Assembly: GCA_963813725.1 (NCBI GenBank)
Contig: CAWFAI010000009.1
Coordinates: 1-64,000, forward strand
DNA from: VGBV01 sp963813725
GTDB taxonomy: Bacteria > Actinomycetota > Thermoleophilia > Solirubrobacterales > 70-9
DNA length: 64,000 nt
Direction: 5' to 3'
Positions 37,224 to 46,656 of the stretch are shown in pieces. The first letter of the stretch is position 1; every line of letters starts with the position of its first letter. The position numbers and the translations under genes are program-made. Under the pieces are notes generated by a model. That model made no database searches. It had not been told where the DNA came from and saw only the letters and a program-made list of their open reading frames with translations.

Positions 37224-38191
37224 GCGGCGACGCTGCGCTTCAGCGCCAGCGTCAGCGCGACGTCCTCGCTGTAGTCCGAGCCGCCGCGCGACCACAGCTC
37301 CAGGTCCGCGAGCGCCCGGATCGAGCGGTCCAGTTCGGCCGGGGAGCGGCCGCGGACCCGTGAGACCAGCATCTTCGCCGCGTAAGGGTGCATCGAGAGC
37401 CCGTCGGCCACCGCCTTCGGCGGCTTGCCGGCCTCGAGCTCCTCGGCCGCCTTCAGTCCCTGCCGCAACCGCGGCGCCAGCGAGTAGATGATCCGCGGCA
37501 GCGCCTCGCCCTGGGCGACGAGCCGCTCGGCGGTCCGCAGCGTGGTCGCCTCGTCGCCCTCGGTGATCGCGTCGGCGAGCGTCCAGATCGCCTCCTCGGA
37601 GGTGTCGGAGATGATCGCCTCGAGCTCGGGCAAGCCGACCGTCCCCCCTTCCCCGGCCCACAGGGCCAGCCGCTCGAGCTCGTTGCGAAGCCGAAGCGGC
37701 CGCGGCCCAAGCCGCTCCACCAGCAGCCGGGCGGCGTCCAGGTCCAGCTGGAACCCCAGCCCCTCGGCGTCGGCCACCAGGCGCTTGGGCAGCTCGCGCT
37801 CGCGGGGGACGTCGTAGAGGAGCTGATCGCCTCCCGCGGCCTTGACCGCCTTCGCGAGCTTCGCCGGAGGCTTCCCGTGCGCGACCAGTGCGATCGTCGT
37901 CTCCGGCGGGATCGCCGCCAGGGCCCCGGCGACCTTGTCGGTGTCGCCCTTGCCCCAGGCCTCGACGCCGTCCACGACCAGGTAGCGGCGCGCCGCGGTC
38001 AGCGAGATCGTCGCCATTGCGGCGATCAGCCCGTCGGCGTCTGGGGAGCGCCGCCCGTCCCCGGCCTCGAACATCTCCAGCGCCCCCGGGCCGCCCTCGC
38101 TCTCGGCGCGGGCGCGGAGCCGCCGGCGCGTCTCGGCGATCTTGGCCTCGTCGCTGCCGGCGATCAGGTAGGCGGGCTTGATCTCGGCCAC
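37220..38191 (-). CDS. holA: DNA polymerase III delta subunit
   Basis: 323 residues from a GTG six bases behind TACACT. Features: KPAYLIAGSDEAKIAETRRR (AAA+ like N-terminus), RRYLVVDGVEAW, RLGPRPLRLRNELERLALWA and the C-terminal all-alpha domain LEAGKPPKAVADGLSMHPYAAKML. The clamp-loader delta opens the sliding clamp. Its neighbourhood comEA-comEC-holA-(rpsT) is a standard bacterial order. Confidence 0.92.
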   Translation of the reverse strand: MAEIKPAYLIAGSDEAKIAETRRRLRARAESEGGPGALEMFEAGDGRRSPDADGLIAAMATISLTAARRYLVVDGVEAWGKGDTDKVAGALAAIPPETTIALVAHGKPPAKLAKAVKAAGGDQLLYDVPRERELPKRLVADAEGLGFQLDLDAARLLVERLGPRPLRLRNELERLALWAGEGGTVGLPELEAIISDTSEEAIWTLADAITEGDEATTLRTAERLVAQGEALPRIIYSLAPRLRQGLKAAEELEAGKPPKAVADGLSMHPYAAKMLVSRVRGRSPAELDRSIRALADLELWSRGGSDYSEDVALTLALKRSVAA

Positions 38192-38197
38192 GGGGCG

Positions 38198-38203
38198 AGT
38201 GTA
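38198..38203 (-). promoter_or_regulatory. Putative -10 box of holA
   Basis: TACACT on the minus strand, six bases before the GTG of holA, again the leaderless arrangement. It lies just downstream of the end of the small secreted protein gene. Confidence 0.4.
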
Positions 38204-38204
38204 A

Positions 38205-38680
38205 TCACGCCCTCGGCTCGCCCCACCGGCTCGTCAGCAGGACGGTGTGGTAGGTGGCGCAGATGATCGCGCACTTGCCGGGCTTGCCCAGCGAGCGGGC
38301 GCTCGTCTCCTCGAAGACGCATCACTGTGCCGATCGGGTTGCCCGCGCTGTCGAACACCTCGCACTCCTTGGGCTTGCGTGAGCCTCAGCTTCACCCTGA
38401 TGTGCTTTGCCTTGAGCCCGACCACGGCACCTTTCGGCACCCTGAAACGTCCCTGCCCGCGAGCCTCCGTCGAACCCCAGGGCTTCCACTTGATCCCCTT
38501 GATCCAGAACCCCTGCTGGACCAGGAGGCTTGGCCAGGCTTGTAGAACACTCTTCCGAGGCGTCATCAGCACGAAGACCGCACCGGGCGGTGGGGCCGTG
38601 GTCTGCGCGGTGCTTGTGGCTGCGCCCAAGGCGCCGCAAATCGCCAGTACCCCTGCAAACAGAACCGCCCTCGCCCGCAT
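38205..38680 (-). CDS. Small secreted protein, unrecognised (two frameshifts)
   Basis: The start MRARAVLFAGVLAICGALGA is a clear Sec signal peptide with a TSTAQ-like cleavage region. The mature part reads FVLMTPRKSVLQAWPSLLV, QQGFWIKGIKWKPWGS, GRFRVPKGAVVGLKAKHIRV, then after a break near 38379 KECEVFDSAGNPIGTV, and after a second break near 38312 EETSARSLGKPGKCAIICAT to the stop at 38205. Each break is cured by removing one base. Three cysteines in the last about 50 residues (one in KECEV, two in CAIIC) may form a disulphide. No family is recognised. Either two assembly errors or a decaying gene. Confidence 0.5.
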
Positions 38681-38713
38681 GGCGGCGAACCTAACACCAA
38701 TCGAGACGGGCGG

Positions 38714-40879
38714 TCAAGGAGCGGACGCGACTGCCTCCCAGCCGGCTACGTCGGCCTCGATCACGATCTCGCCGGTCTCGTCGGTGCGCAGGGTCCGCAG
38801 AGGTGACTCGCGCAGGTCGGCGAGTGTCTCGGGCGCGGGGTGGCCGTAGGGATTGTCGGCGCCGACCGAGATCACGGCGAGGTGCGGAGCCGTGCGTTCG
38901 AGCAGGCCCTCGAGGCCCGCGTCGGCGCTGCCGTGGTGCCCCACCTTGAGCACGTCCACCGGGCCGGGGTCGAGCGGCACCGCCTCGGCCTCGGCGTCCC
39001 CGGTCAGCAGCATCGAGAAGTGGCGCCACTCGGCGAGCAGCACCAGCGAGAGGCCGTTGGGATCGACCTCGCCCGCCGGACCGACTGCCTGCCGCGGCTC
39101 GGCCAGCTCGCGCGGCGGCCAGAGCGCGCTGAGGCGGAGCTCGCCCGAGCGCACCTCGGAGCCCTCCGCCATGCGCACCCGGGGCACGCCCGCCGCGGCG
39201 GCGAGGCCGAGCAGCTCGCCGCTGGAGCGCGCCAGTAGCAGGCGCTCGACGGAGGATGCGCTCAGCACCTCGCCCAGGCCGCCGGCGTGATCGCTGTCGG
39301 GGTGGGTAACCGCGACGGCGGCGAGTCGCTCTGCCCCTAAATCACGAAGCCGGCCGGCGATCCCCGCGCCGGGCGGGCCGGCGTCGACGAGCACGGGCGC
39401 GCCTGCCGGCGGGTCGAGCAGGATCGCGTCGCCCTGGCCGACGTCGAGCACGCGGACGACGAGCGATTCCGGCCGACCCGCGCCGTCCTGCTGCGGCCGC
39501 ACCAGCGCGGGGGTGGCCAGAAGGGTGAGCGGGACCAGCACCGCGACCCCCACGGCCGCATGCCGACCGAATCTGCGGAATCGAGGGCGGGGGCGGTCCT
39601 CCCCGCCGCCGTTCCGGCGAACGAGGCCGAGGCCCAGTCCGCGCCGCCGCTTCGCCGCCCCGAGCGACGCCTCGATCAGCGCCGTCAGCCCCAGATACGC
39701 GCCGGCGACCTGGAGCGGCCCGCCGAGGCCCAGCTCCAGCTGCGCCCACGACGGCGAGCCGAGCCAGCGGGCGACCTGCGCGATGTAGCCGAGGCAGGCG
39801 GAGTTGAGCCAGTTGAGCGGCTCGACGGGGATGGCGGGCACCTGCGCCGCGGCCGCGGTCAGCATCCCCAGCCACATCGCCGGCGCCACGGCCGGCAGCG
39901 CGAGCAGGTTGGCCGGGAGCGCCGCGAGCGAGAGCGAGTCGAAGTGGTGGGCCATCAGGGGCGCGGTCGCCACCGTGGCGGCGACGGTGATCGCCACTCC
40001 TTCGGCGACGGCGCGCCGCGGAGAGCCCCGGGCGGCGCCGGCGTCGAGCAGCGATGCCAGCCGCCCGGTCCAGAGCAGGATTCCGGCGACGGCGGCGAAG
40101 CTGAGCTGCCAGCCCACGTCGCCGGCGGCCCGCGGGTTCAGCGCCAGCGTCACCGCGGCGGCGATCAGCAGCGCTGACCAACGGGAGGCGGGCCGCTCGG
40201 CGAGGGCCGCCACCAGGCCGGCGCCTCCCATCACGGCCGCGCGCTGGATCGACGGCCCCGCCCCAGTGACCGGGACATAGATGGCGATCAGCGCCAGCAG
40301 GAGCAGCAGCCTGGTCCTCAGGGTCAGGCCCGCGAGCGCCATGAACGGCCAGGCCAGCAGGCACAGGAGCAGCACGTTCTGGCCGGACACCGCGAGGAGG
40401 TGAGCCAGGCCCGAGCGTCGGAAGTCCTCGCGCGTGGCGGCGTCGATGCGGTCGTCCTGGCCCAGCACGAAACCGCGGGCCAGAGCCGACTCGCGCGCGG
40501 CCATGCCGCGCTCCAGGCCCGCTTCGGCGCGGGAGCGGATCGCGTCGACGCGACCCGCCAGCCCCTCCCTGCTTTCGCCCGTCGGCACGATCCGCTCGGC
40601 ATCGATGGCCATCGCGATCCCGTGGCGCCGCAGCGTCCCCGACAGCCACGGCTCGGGCTCGGCCAGGCGGCCGCCGACCCTCACGATCTCGCCGATCCGG
40701 GCCTCGACGCCCTGCCCCGCCCGGACCAGGACGCGCCCGGCCTCGCTATCGAGCTCGAAGGAGGCCCCACCGCCATCGGGGCGCGGCGCCGTCGTCACGG
40801 CGCCCTCGAGCTGGACCGCGGCGCCGGCCGGGCCTTGCAGGGCGCCCGCGTCGATGGCGTCTAATCGCAGCGAGCCCAC
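38714..40879 (-). CDS. comEC: ComEC/Rec2 DNA-uptake channel
   Basis: 721 residues from the first GTG. An N-terminal DUF4131-like domain is followed by the membrane competence domain (about 10 helices; LAHLLAVSGQNVLLLCLLAW is the family hallmark), and a C-terminal metallo-beta-lactamase-like domain (about 480-715) with the metal motif AVTHPDSDHAGGLG and KVGHHGSADAG. Upstream in-frame codons encode a further membrane helix (GRGLALLAAGVVAVLAVG) back to the comEA stop. A CTG overlapping that stop (CTGA) is the only start-like codon seen there. Transports single-stranded DNA across the membrane in transformation. Confidence 0.92.
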   Translation of the reverse strand: MGSLRLDAIDAGALQGPAGAAVQLEGAVTTAPRPDGGGASFELDSEAGRVLVRAGQGVEARIGEIVRVGGRLAEPEPWLSGTLRRHGIAMAIDAERIVPTGESREGLAGRVDAIRSRAEAGLERGMAARESALARGFVLGQDDRIDAATREDFRRSGLAHLLAVSGQNVLLLCLLAWPFMALAGLTLRTRLLLLLALIAIYVPVTGAGPSIQRAAVMGGAGLVAALAERPASRWSALLIAAAVTLALNPRAAGDVGWQLSFAAVAGILLWTGRLASLLDAGAARGSPRRAVAEGVAITVAATVATAPLMAHHFDSLSLAALPANLLALPAVAPAMWLGMLTAAAAQVPAIPVEPLNWLNSACLGYIAQVARWLGSPSWAQLELGLGGPLQVAGAYLGLTALIEASLGAAKRRRGLGLGLVRRNGGGEDRPRPRFRRFGRHAAVGVAVLVPLTLLATPALVRPQQDGAGRPESLVVRVLDVGQGDAILLDPPAGAPVLVDAGPPGAGIAGRLRDLGAERLAAVAVTHPDSDHAGGLGEVLSASSVERLLLARSSGELLGLAAAAGVPRVRMAEGSEVRSGELRLSALWPPRELAEPRQAVGPAGEVDPNGLSLVLLAEWRHFSMLLTGDAEAEAVPLDPGPVDVLKVGHHGSADAGLEGLLERTAPHLAVISVGADNPYGHPAPETLADLRESPLRTLRTDETGEIVIEADVAGWEAVASAP

Positions 40880-40941
40880 AGCCAGGACGGCGACGACGCC
40901 GGCCGCGAGCAGCGCGAGGCCGCGGCCGCTGACGGAGCCGG

Positions 40942-41514
40942 TCAGGGCTGGAGGCCCGCTCGCAGCGACTCCATCGTCGAGGGGCCGATGCCGCTGATCT
41001 CGTCGAGCTGGTCGATCGAGGAGAGGCCGCCTTTTTGGTCGCGGAACTCGACGATGTTCTGCGCGGTGACGGGGCCTATGCCCTCGATCTCGTCGAGTTG
41101 GTCCACGGTCGCGGTGCCCAGCGAGATCGGCCCATCGCCCGCCGCCAGCGCGCCGGCCGCGCCGCGGCCCGGCACGACCACCTGCTGGCCGTCGCTGAGC
41201 CGCGCCGCCAGGTTGATGCCGTCCTCGGCGGCCCCGCCCGCGAGGCCGCCCGCGCGCTCCACCGCGTCGGCGACGCGCGAGCCGAGCGGCAGTCGATAGA
41301 CGCCCGGGTCCCCGACGGCGCCCGCCACGTGGACGACCACGTCGCGCCCCGTGTCCGCTCCCGGCTCGAAGCCGTCGGCCTCGAAGCTGAGCGATCCTCC
41401 ACCCTCAGCGGCCGCGGGCGACTCACCGGAGCGAACCCAGCGGATCCCCACCAGCAGCACGGCGACCGCGATCGCCGCGTAGACCAGCAGTTGCGCTCGG
41501 CTCAGCTCGGGCAC
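40942..41514 (-). CDS. comEA: ComEA-type DNA-binding protein
   Basis: 190 residues. A membrane anchor (about 8-27) is followed by a Gly/Ser-rich linker, an SLBB-like domain (HVAGAVGDPGVYRLPLGSRV), and two helix-hairpin-helix motifs at the C-terminus (LDEIEGIGPVTAQNIVEFR and LDEISGIGPSTMESLRAG). ComEA binds incoming double-stranded DNA outside the membrane. Paired with comEC, so natural competence machinery may be present, though no pilus genes are in this window. Confidence 0.93.
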   Translation of the reverse strand: MPELSRAQLLVYAAIAVAVLLVGIRWVRSGESPAAAEGGGSLSFEADGFEPGADTGRDVVVHVAGAVGDPGVYRLPLGSRVADAVERAGGLAGGAAEDGINLAARLSDGQQVVVPGRGAAGALAAGDGPISLGTATVDQLDEIEGIGPVTAQNIVEFRDQKGGLSSIDQLDEISGIGPSTMESLRAGLQP

Positions 41515-41569
41515 CTGCCGAGCCTGAGATGCCTCGGCTCAACGATGGCGCGCGAAAGGCAACAAAAGC

Positions 41570-41836
41570 TCAGCGCACCCGGAAACCCTCCAAGCCCTCG
41601 GGCTCCTCATCGAAGACCTCCAGGTCCGTCACCTCGGCCCGGCCCGGGCCCCTGCGACAGAGCTCGACCAGCGCATCCACCGCGTCCTCGGCTCCCTCGA
41701 ACACAGCTTCCACCGCGCCGTCGTCGCGGTTGCTGACCCAGCCGGCCACGCCGAGGGACTCGGCTCGCCGCCGGGTCGTGTCGCGGAAGAAGACCCCCTG
41801 GACGCGACCGTGGGCGACGACGCGCTTGCGCCTCAA
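41570..41836 (-). CDS. acyP: Acylphosphatase
   Basis: 88 residues. The active-site Arg is in GRVQGVFFRDTTRRRAESLG and the Asn in GWVSNRDDGAVEAVFEG, with the family length and the ending LEGFRVR. It hydrolyses acyl phosphates. The start overlaps the stop of the cupin gene by four bases. Confidence 0.93.
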   Translation of the reverse strand: MRRKRVVAHGRVQGVFFRDTTRRRAESLGVAGWVSNRDDGAVEAVFEGAEDAVDALVELCRRGPGRAEVTDLEVFDEEPEGLEGFRVR

Positions 41837-42228
41837 TACTCCTCTTCGTCGTACTCCGCGGCGCCGGCCGGGGTCGGCGCGAACACCTCCGAGACGGTGA
41901 CGGCGGGCGACTGGACCGAGACGCAGCAGAGGTCAGAGTCGCCGTCGTTGGCGATGGAGTGGTCGGTCGCCGGGGGAACCAGCACCAGGTCGCCCTCGCC
42001 CACCTCCTGGCGGTCGCCGGCGACGGTCATCGAGCCGGACCCCTTCGTGACGACGTAGATCTGCTCGGACTCCTCGTGGGAGTGGAGCTCTTGGTCCACG
42101 CCGGCCGGGACCTCGACCCAGGTCACGGACATGTGCCGTGAGCCAAGCTCACCGGCGTCCATGAGAATGTTGGTGCGGAGCTTGTGCCACTCCTCGACGG
42201 GAGCCTCCGCGAGCCGCCTGACCAGCAC
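41833..42228 (-). CDS. Cupin domain protein
   Basis: 131 residues from a GTG. Cupin motif 1 is VDQELHSHEESEQIYVVTKG with two His and one Glu as metal ligands; motif 2 is GEGDLVLVPPATDHSIAND with the third His. A single small beta-barrel, enzyme or sensor role unknown. A tail EYDEEEY is strongly acidic. Coupled to acylphosphatase by a four-base overlap. Confidence 0.85.
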   Translation of the reverse strand: MLVRRLAEAPVEEWHKLRTNILMDAGELGSRHMSVTWVEVPAGVDQELHSHEESEQIYVVTKGSGSMTVAGDRQEVGEGDLVLVPPATDHSIANDGDSDLCCVSVQSPAVTVSEVFAPTPAGAAEYDEEEY

Positions 42229-42281
42229 GGGCGAACTTCTAGCAGACCCGCCGGGGAGGCGTGCGAACCGAGCGAATTCGC

Positions 42282-44808
42282 CTACTTGACGACGAGGTTG
42301 ACGAGCTTGCCGGGCACGACGATCTCCTTCACGACCTGCTTGCCGTCGATGTGCCCCTGCACCTTCTCGCTGGCGCGGGCGAGCTCCAGCAGCTCCTCCT
42401 CGGAGGCCTCGGAGGAGGCCTCGACCCGGTCGCGGAGCTTGCCGTTCACCTGCACGACGAGCGGGAATGTCTCGCTCTCGAGCAGCGCCGGGTCGGCCTC
42501 GGGCCAGGGCTGCTCCCAGACGCGCTCGCCCTCGAGCAGCTCATAGACGTCGCTGCCCAGGTGGGGGGCGAACGGAAAGACCAGCGAGGCCGCGGTCGAG
42601 GTGGCGAAGCGAACGGCGGCATCGCCAGCGGCGTCGCCATAGAGGCCGTCCTTCAGCTTGTAGATCTCGTTGACCAGCTCCATCACCGCGGCGATCGCGG
42701 TGTTGAACTGGAAGCGGGGCTCGATGTCGCGGGTGACCTTGTCGATCGCCCAGTGCACCTTGGCGAGCAGGCGCCTCGCGTCCCCGTCGGCGTCGCCGGG
42801 CGGCGCCGCGGCCTGGGTGCGCTCGTCGACCTCGCGGGAGAGGCGCCAGAGGCGGGTGAGGAAGTGGAAGACGCCCTCCACTCCCTGGTCGTTCCAGTCG
42901 CCGCCCTTGACCGGAGGGCCCATGAAGCAGATGTAGGTGCGGGTGGTGTCGGCGCCGTAGCGGTCGACGAACTCGGCGGGGCTGACGGTGTTGCCCCTGG
43001 ACTTCGACATCTTCGCCCCGTCGCGAGTGATCATCCCCTGGGCGAAGAGGTTGATGAACGGCTCCTGGGTGTCGAGCAGCCCCATGTCGCTGAGCGCCTT
43101 GCAGAAGAAGCGCGCGTACATCAGGTGCAGGATCGCGTGCTCGACACCGCCGATGTACTGGTCCACCGGCATCCAGTAGCCGGTCGCGTCGCGGGCCCAG
43201 GGCGCGTCCTCGTTGCGCGGGTCGAGGTAGCGCAGGAAGTACCAGGACGAGTCGACGAAGGTGTCCATCGTGTCGGTCTCGCGCTTGGCCGGGCCGCCGC
43301 ACTCGGGGCACTCGGTGTTGACCCAATCCTCGGCCGCCGCCAGGGGGCTCTTGCCCTTGGGGGCGTAGTCCTCGATGTCGGGCAGCAGCACCGGCAGCTG
43401 CTCTGCGGGGACCGGGACAAGGCCGCACTTCTCGCAGTGGATGAAGGGGATCGGCGCTCCCCAGTAGCGCTGGCGGCTGACCAGCCAGTCGCGGAGGCGG
43501 TAGTTGACGGCAGGCTCCCCCAGGCCCTTCCCCTGGAGCCAGGCGGTGATCCGCTCGATCGCCTCGGGCGAGGTGAGGCCGTCGAACTCGCCGGAGTTGA
43601 CCAGGACCTCCCCCTCCGTGTGCTCGACGTAGGGCTCGTCCGGGCCGACCTCCCCGTCCGGCGGGCTTGACCACCTGGCGTATGGGCAGGTCGAAGGCCC
43701 GGGCGAAGGCGAAGTCGCGGCTCGTCGTGCGCCGGCACCGCCATGATCGCGCCGGTGCCGTACTCCATCAGCACGTAGTCGGCAACGTAGATCGGGATGC
43801 TCTCGCCGTTGACCGGGTTGGTGATGGTGCGCCCCAGCGGGACCCCGGTCTTCTGGCGGTCCTCGGCGGCGCGGTCCTCGGTCGAGGTGCGGGCCGCCTC
43901 GTTCACGTAGTCGCGCACCGCACCCTCTTGCTCGGTCCCCGCCGCGAGGCGCTCGACGTCGGGGTGCTCGGGGGCGAGCACGAAGAAGGTCGCGCCGAAA
44001 AGCGTGTCGGGCCGCGTGGTGAAGACGGTGAAGTCGAGGTCCAGATCGTCCTGGTGGAAGACCACCTCGGCGCCCTCGGAGCGGCCGATCCAGTTGCGCT
44101 GCATGGTGACCACATGCTCGGGCCAGGACTCGAGCAGCTCGAAGTCCTCGAGCAGGCGGTCGGCGTAGTCGGTGATCTTGAAGAACCACTGCTCGAGCTT
44201 GCGCTGCTCGACCAGCGAGCCGCAGCGCTCGCAGTGGCCGTCGATAACCTGCTCGTTGGCGAGCACGGTCGCATCCACGGGGCACCACTGAACCGGAGCC
44301 TCCTCGCGGTAGGCGAGGCCCTGCTCGTAGAGCTTCAGGAAGATCCACTGCGTCCAGCGGTAGTAGGCGGGTTCGTGCGAGCTGACCTCGCGCGTCCAGT
44401 CGAGCGAGATGCCCCATCGCCTGAACTGCTCGCGGAAGGAGGCGATCGAGGCCTCGGTCGCCGCGCGCGGGTGCTCGCCGGTGGCGATCGCGTTGTTCTC
44501 GGCGGGGAGCCCGAAGGCGTCGTAGCCCATCGGGTGGATCACGTTGAAGCCGCGGCGGCGGCGGAAGTGGGCGATGGCGTCGCCAACCGAGTAGCACTTC
44601 AGGTGCCCGACGTGGGGTTCCCCGGAGGGATAGGGGAGCATCTCGAGCACGTAGTTCTTCGGCTTCGAGGCGTCGAACTCGGGGGCGCCCGGGGTTGGGC
44701 ACGACCCAGGTGCTCTCGGCCTCCCAGACCTGCTGCCAGCGCCGCTCGATCCCGTGCGGGTCATACCGCGCCGGGGCTCGCTTCCGTCGCTTCTCGCTCT
44801 CGGGCCAT
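42282..44808 (-). CDS. leuS: Leucyl-tRNA synthetase (three frameshifts)
   Basis: All domains are present but in different frames. The N-terminal piece (YDPHGIERRWQQVWEAEST) breaks near 44692. The main catalytic part has YPSGEPHVGHLKCYSVGDA (HIGH-type motif) and the editing domain TRPDTLFGATFFVLAPEHP; it breaks near 43728 after AVPAHDE and near 43663 after RQVVKPA. The last part has AKMSKSRGNTV (KMSKS) and the anticodon and C-terminal domains, ending GKLVNLVVK. Each break is cured by deleting one base. A pseudogene is unlikely for this essential enzyme. The exact start near 44808 is uncertain: that ATG is in another frame from the YDPHG segment. Confidence 0.92.
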
Positions 44809-44917
44809 CGGGCCAGTTTACGAGCGCGGATGAGATCAGCTGGGGTCCGGCATCACGCGATCGAGGAGGCGCGTCGCTGCTGTTCCCCTGGCTGGAGGAC
44901 GACTGATGCGAGGCGCT

Positions 44918-45333
44918 CTACTCCGACAGCCCGGCGGCTTCGAGGGCCTCGGTCCTGGTCCCGAAGATCTCTACGCACGCGATTCTCGCGCCGCGGAAGC
45001 TGTAGACATGGAAGGCATCGCGCTCGACCGGGGTGCCGCTCGACCGGCCACGGGCGTGAAAGCGGTACGCGGCGAAGACCCGCGGGTCGGCGTCGAGCAG
45101 CTCAAGCAGGTCCGTGCGCTCGTAGTCGAGAGCCTCCTGGGTGGCGGCGAGATGTCGCCCGACCTCCTCGATCCCGTGATGAACCGTCGCACCGGGAAGC
45201 TCGCGCTGATCGTGCCACTCGACATCTGGATCGAAGAACTCGCCCGCGAGATCCGCTGCCTCTTCACCGACCCCGGAAGTCCGGTTCCAGAGTGTGAACA
45301 GCCGCCGGACCAGCTCCACGTTCTCCTCGACAT
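44918..45333 (-). CDS. NTF2/SnoaL-like array gene 1 (frameshifted near start)
   Basis: Ends TEALEAAGLSE. The body reads MELVRRLFTLWNRTSG, EFFDPDVEWHDQRELPGATV, HHGIEEVGRHL and VFAAYRFHARGRSSGTPVER, a full NTF2-like domain of about 136 residues. The ATG at 45333 would give MSEENVELV if one base were added after ATGTC; as written the frame breaks at about 45329. The intact frame begins at the internal Met at 45319. Last gene of the array on the minus strand. Function unknown. Confidence 0.75.
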
Positions 45334-45336
45334 CGC

Positions 45337-45833
45337 CTACTCCTCAAGCCCGGCGGCTTCGAGGGCTTCTTGGGTCGAGGTATTCGCGCACCGGACGCCT
45401 TGCCGTCTCGGATGGACACCAGGTGCAGCGAATGCGGGAGCTTCGAGGGCTTGCTCCCGGTTCCCGAAGAGCTGATAACGCACGACAAGCCCATCTCGCA
45501 GAGTGAACACGGGGAAGGTCATTGCCCCTGTGACCTCGATCCCGCTTCGCCGTCCACGGTCCGCTGCGGAGTCGCAGCTCCGAACACCAGGTCCCCCGCG
45601 TCGATCGGTTCCTAGGGCTCGAGCCGGAGCTCGGCGAAGTCGGCAAACCAGATCCGCCTGAATCGAGTAACGGCGTCGCGGCCGGTATAGGCGCCGTCAA
45701 AGTCGGGCAGCCCGAGCGGGACCTCCCAGTCGACGTCAGGGGCGAGGATCGCCCCGGAGGCATCGGCCTCGCGGCCTCCGCGGTTGAATGCCTCGAAGGC
45801 GCGCTGGACGATCTCCGCGTTCTCCTCCGACAC
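45337..45833 (-). pseudogene. NTF2/SnoaL-like array gene 2, degraded
   Basis: Starts GTG with SEENAEIVQRAFEAFNRGG, then APDVDWEVPLGLPDFDGAYTG and ELRLEP, where a TAG stops the frame at 45612. Reading through gives PIDAGDLVFGAATPQ, then a second break near 45530. The 3' part continues MTFPVFTLRDGLVVRYQLFG and NREQALEAP, followed by an inserted stretch and a second QEALEAAGLEE ending. The in-frame stop, frameshift and doubled ending make this the clearest real pseudogene of the array. Confidence 0.7.
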
Positions 45834-45836
45834 CGT

Positions 45837-46244
45837 TTACTCCCGCGACCTCACTGCATCGAGGGCGGCCTCCTTGCTATCGAGACCGAAGAGCCACTCG
45901 ACGATCGTCCCCTCCCGCCAGCGACCGGCGTTGGTTCCCTGCCTCTCCACGGGAACTCCACTGGCCTGGCCTTTTCCCACCCATCGACCCACGGCGATGA
46001 CCCAGTCGCCGACCTCCACGTACTCGTCGACCTCGCGCCAGTAGTCATCAAAGACTGCTGCGACCTGCCTGTAGACGTCGAGCAAGGCGTTTCGGCCGTG
46101 GACAACGTTGGGTGTGTCAACCGAAGCACCGAAATCCGTTGCGACGACGTCTTCCGCCACGAACCGGAAGAACGCAGCTTCGGCCTCCCCGCGTCGCCCT
46201 GCCTCGTTGAACCGCTTCGCGAGCTCAACGTTCTCCTGCGACAT
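45837..46244 (-). CDS. NTF2/SnoaL-like array gene 3 (intact)
   Basis: 135 residues, the only undamaged member: MSQENVELAKRFNEAGRRGE, FRFVAEDVVATDFGASVDTP, VVHGRNALLDVYRQVAAVF, EYVEVGDWVIAVGRWVGKG and QASGVPVERQGTNAG. Its C-terminus (LDSKEAALDAVRSRE) has lost the shared EAAGLSE tail but keeps AALDA. NTF2-like fold with unknown ligand. Three bases separate it from the gene on each side. Confidence 0.85.
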   Translation of the reverse strand: MSQENVELAKRFNEAGRRGEAEAAFFRFVAEDVVATDFGASVDTPNVVHGRNALLDVYRQVAAVFDDYWREVDEYVEVGDWVIAVGRWVGKGQASGVPVERQGTNAGRWREGTIVEWLFGLDSKEAALDAVRSRE

Positions 46245-46247
46245 CGC

Positions 46248-46653
46248 CTACTCCGACAGCCCGGCGGCTTCGAGGGCAGCCGCTCGGTCCTCGCCGAAGT
46301 ACTTGACCTCAATCGGCCTTCCATCGCGGAAGGTCCATAGGTTCCAGACGAGCGCGTCGACCTCGACCCCGCTCGACTTACCCCGGGCGGTCGATCCGGA
46401 TGAAGGCGACCACGACATCCCCTGCCTCGATCAATTCTTTCGGCTCATATGTCGGCCAGCCCTCGAAGGTCTCGCGGACCTCACCGGCAAAGAAGACGAG
46501 GAACTCGTCACGGCGCAACACGAAAGGGTCAACGAGTCGGCGCGAGAACTCCACCGTGAAGTCAGGCGGGGCCATGTCGCGGAGCAACTCCGCATCTCCC
46601 TCGGTGAAGGCCACGTAGACGCGGTTCACAAGCTCGACGTTCTCCTCCGACAT
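46248..46653 (-). CDS. NTF2/SnoaL-like array gene 4 (frameshifted)
   Basis: MSEENVELVNRVYVAFTEGD, DMAPPDFTVEFSRRLVDPF and VVVAFIRIDR run in one frame, which closes with a stop at 46378. One base near 46380 shifts the remainder, GKSSGVEVDALVWNLWTFRD and GRPIEVKYFGEDRAAALEAA, ending GLSE at 46248. Joined, it makes a normal-length domain of about 135 residues. The break is in a GC-rich CGCCCGGGG run, where an assembly error is plausible. Confidence 0.72.
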
Positions 46654-46656
46654 CGC

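Noticed and set aside
42282..44702. leuS as a true pseudogene
   Set aside because: All motifs (HVGH, KMSKS, editing domain) are intact and each break needs only one base; no second leuS is in view, and the enzyme is essential.
44809..44917. A tRNA or T-box leader in front of leuS
   Set aside because: The gap is only about 110 bases, has no cloverleaf and lacks the conserved T-box sequence.
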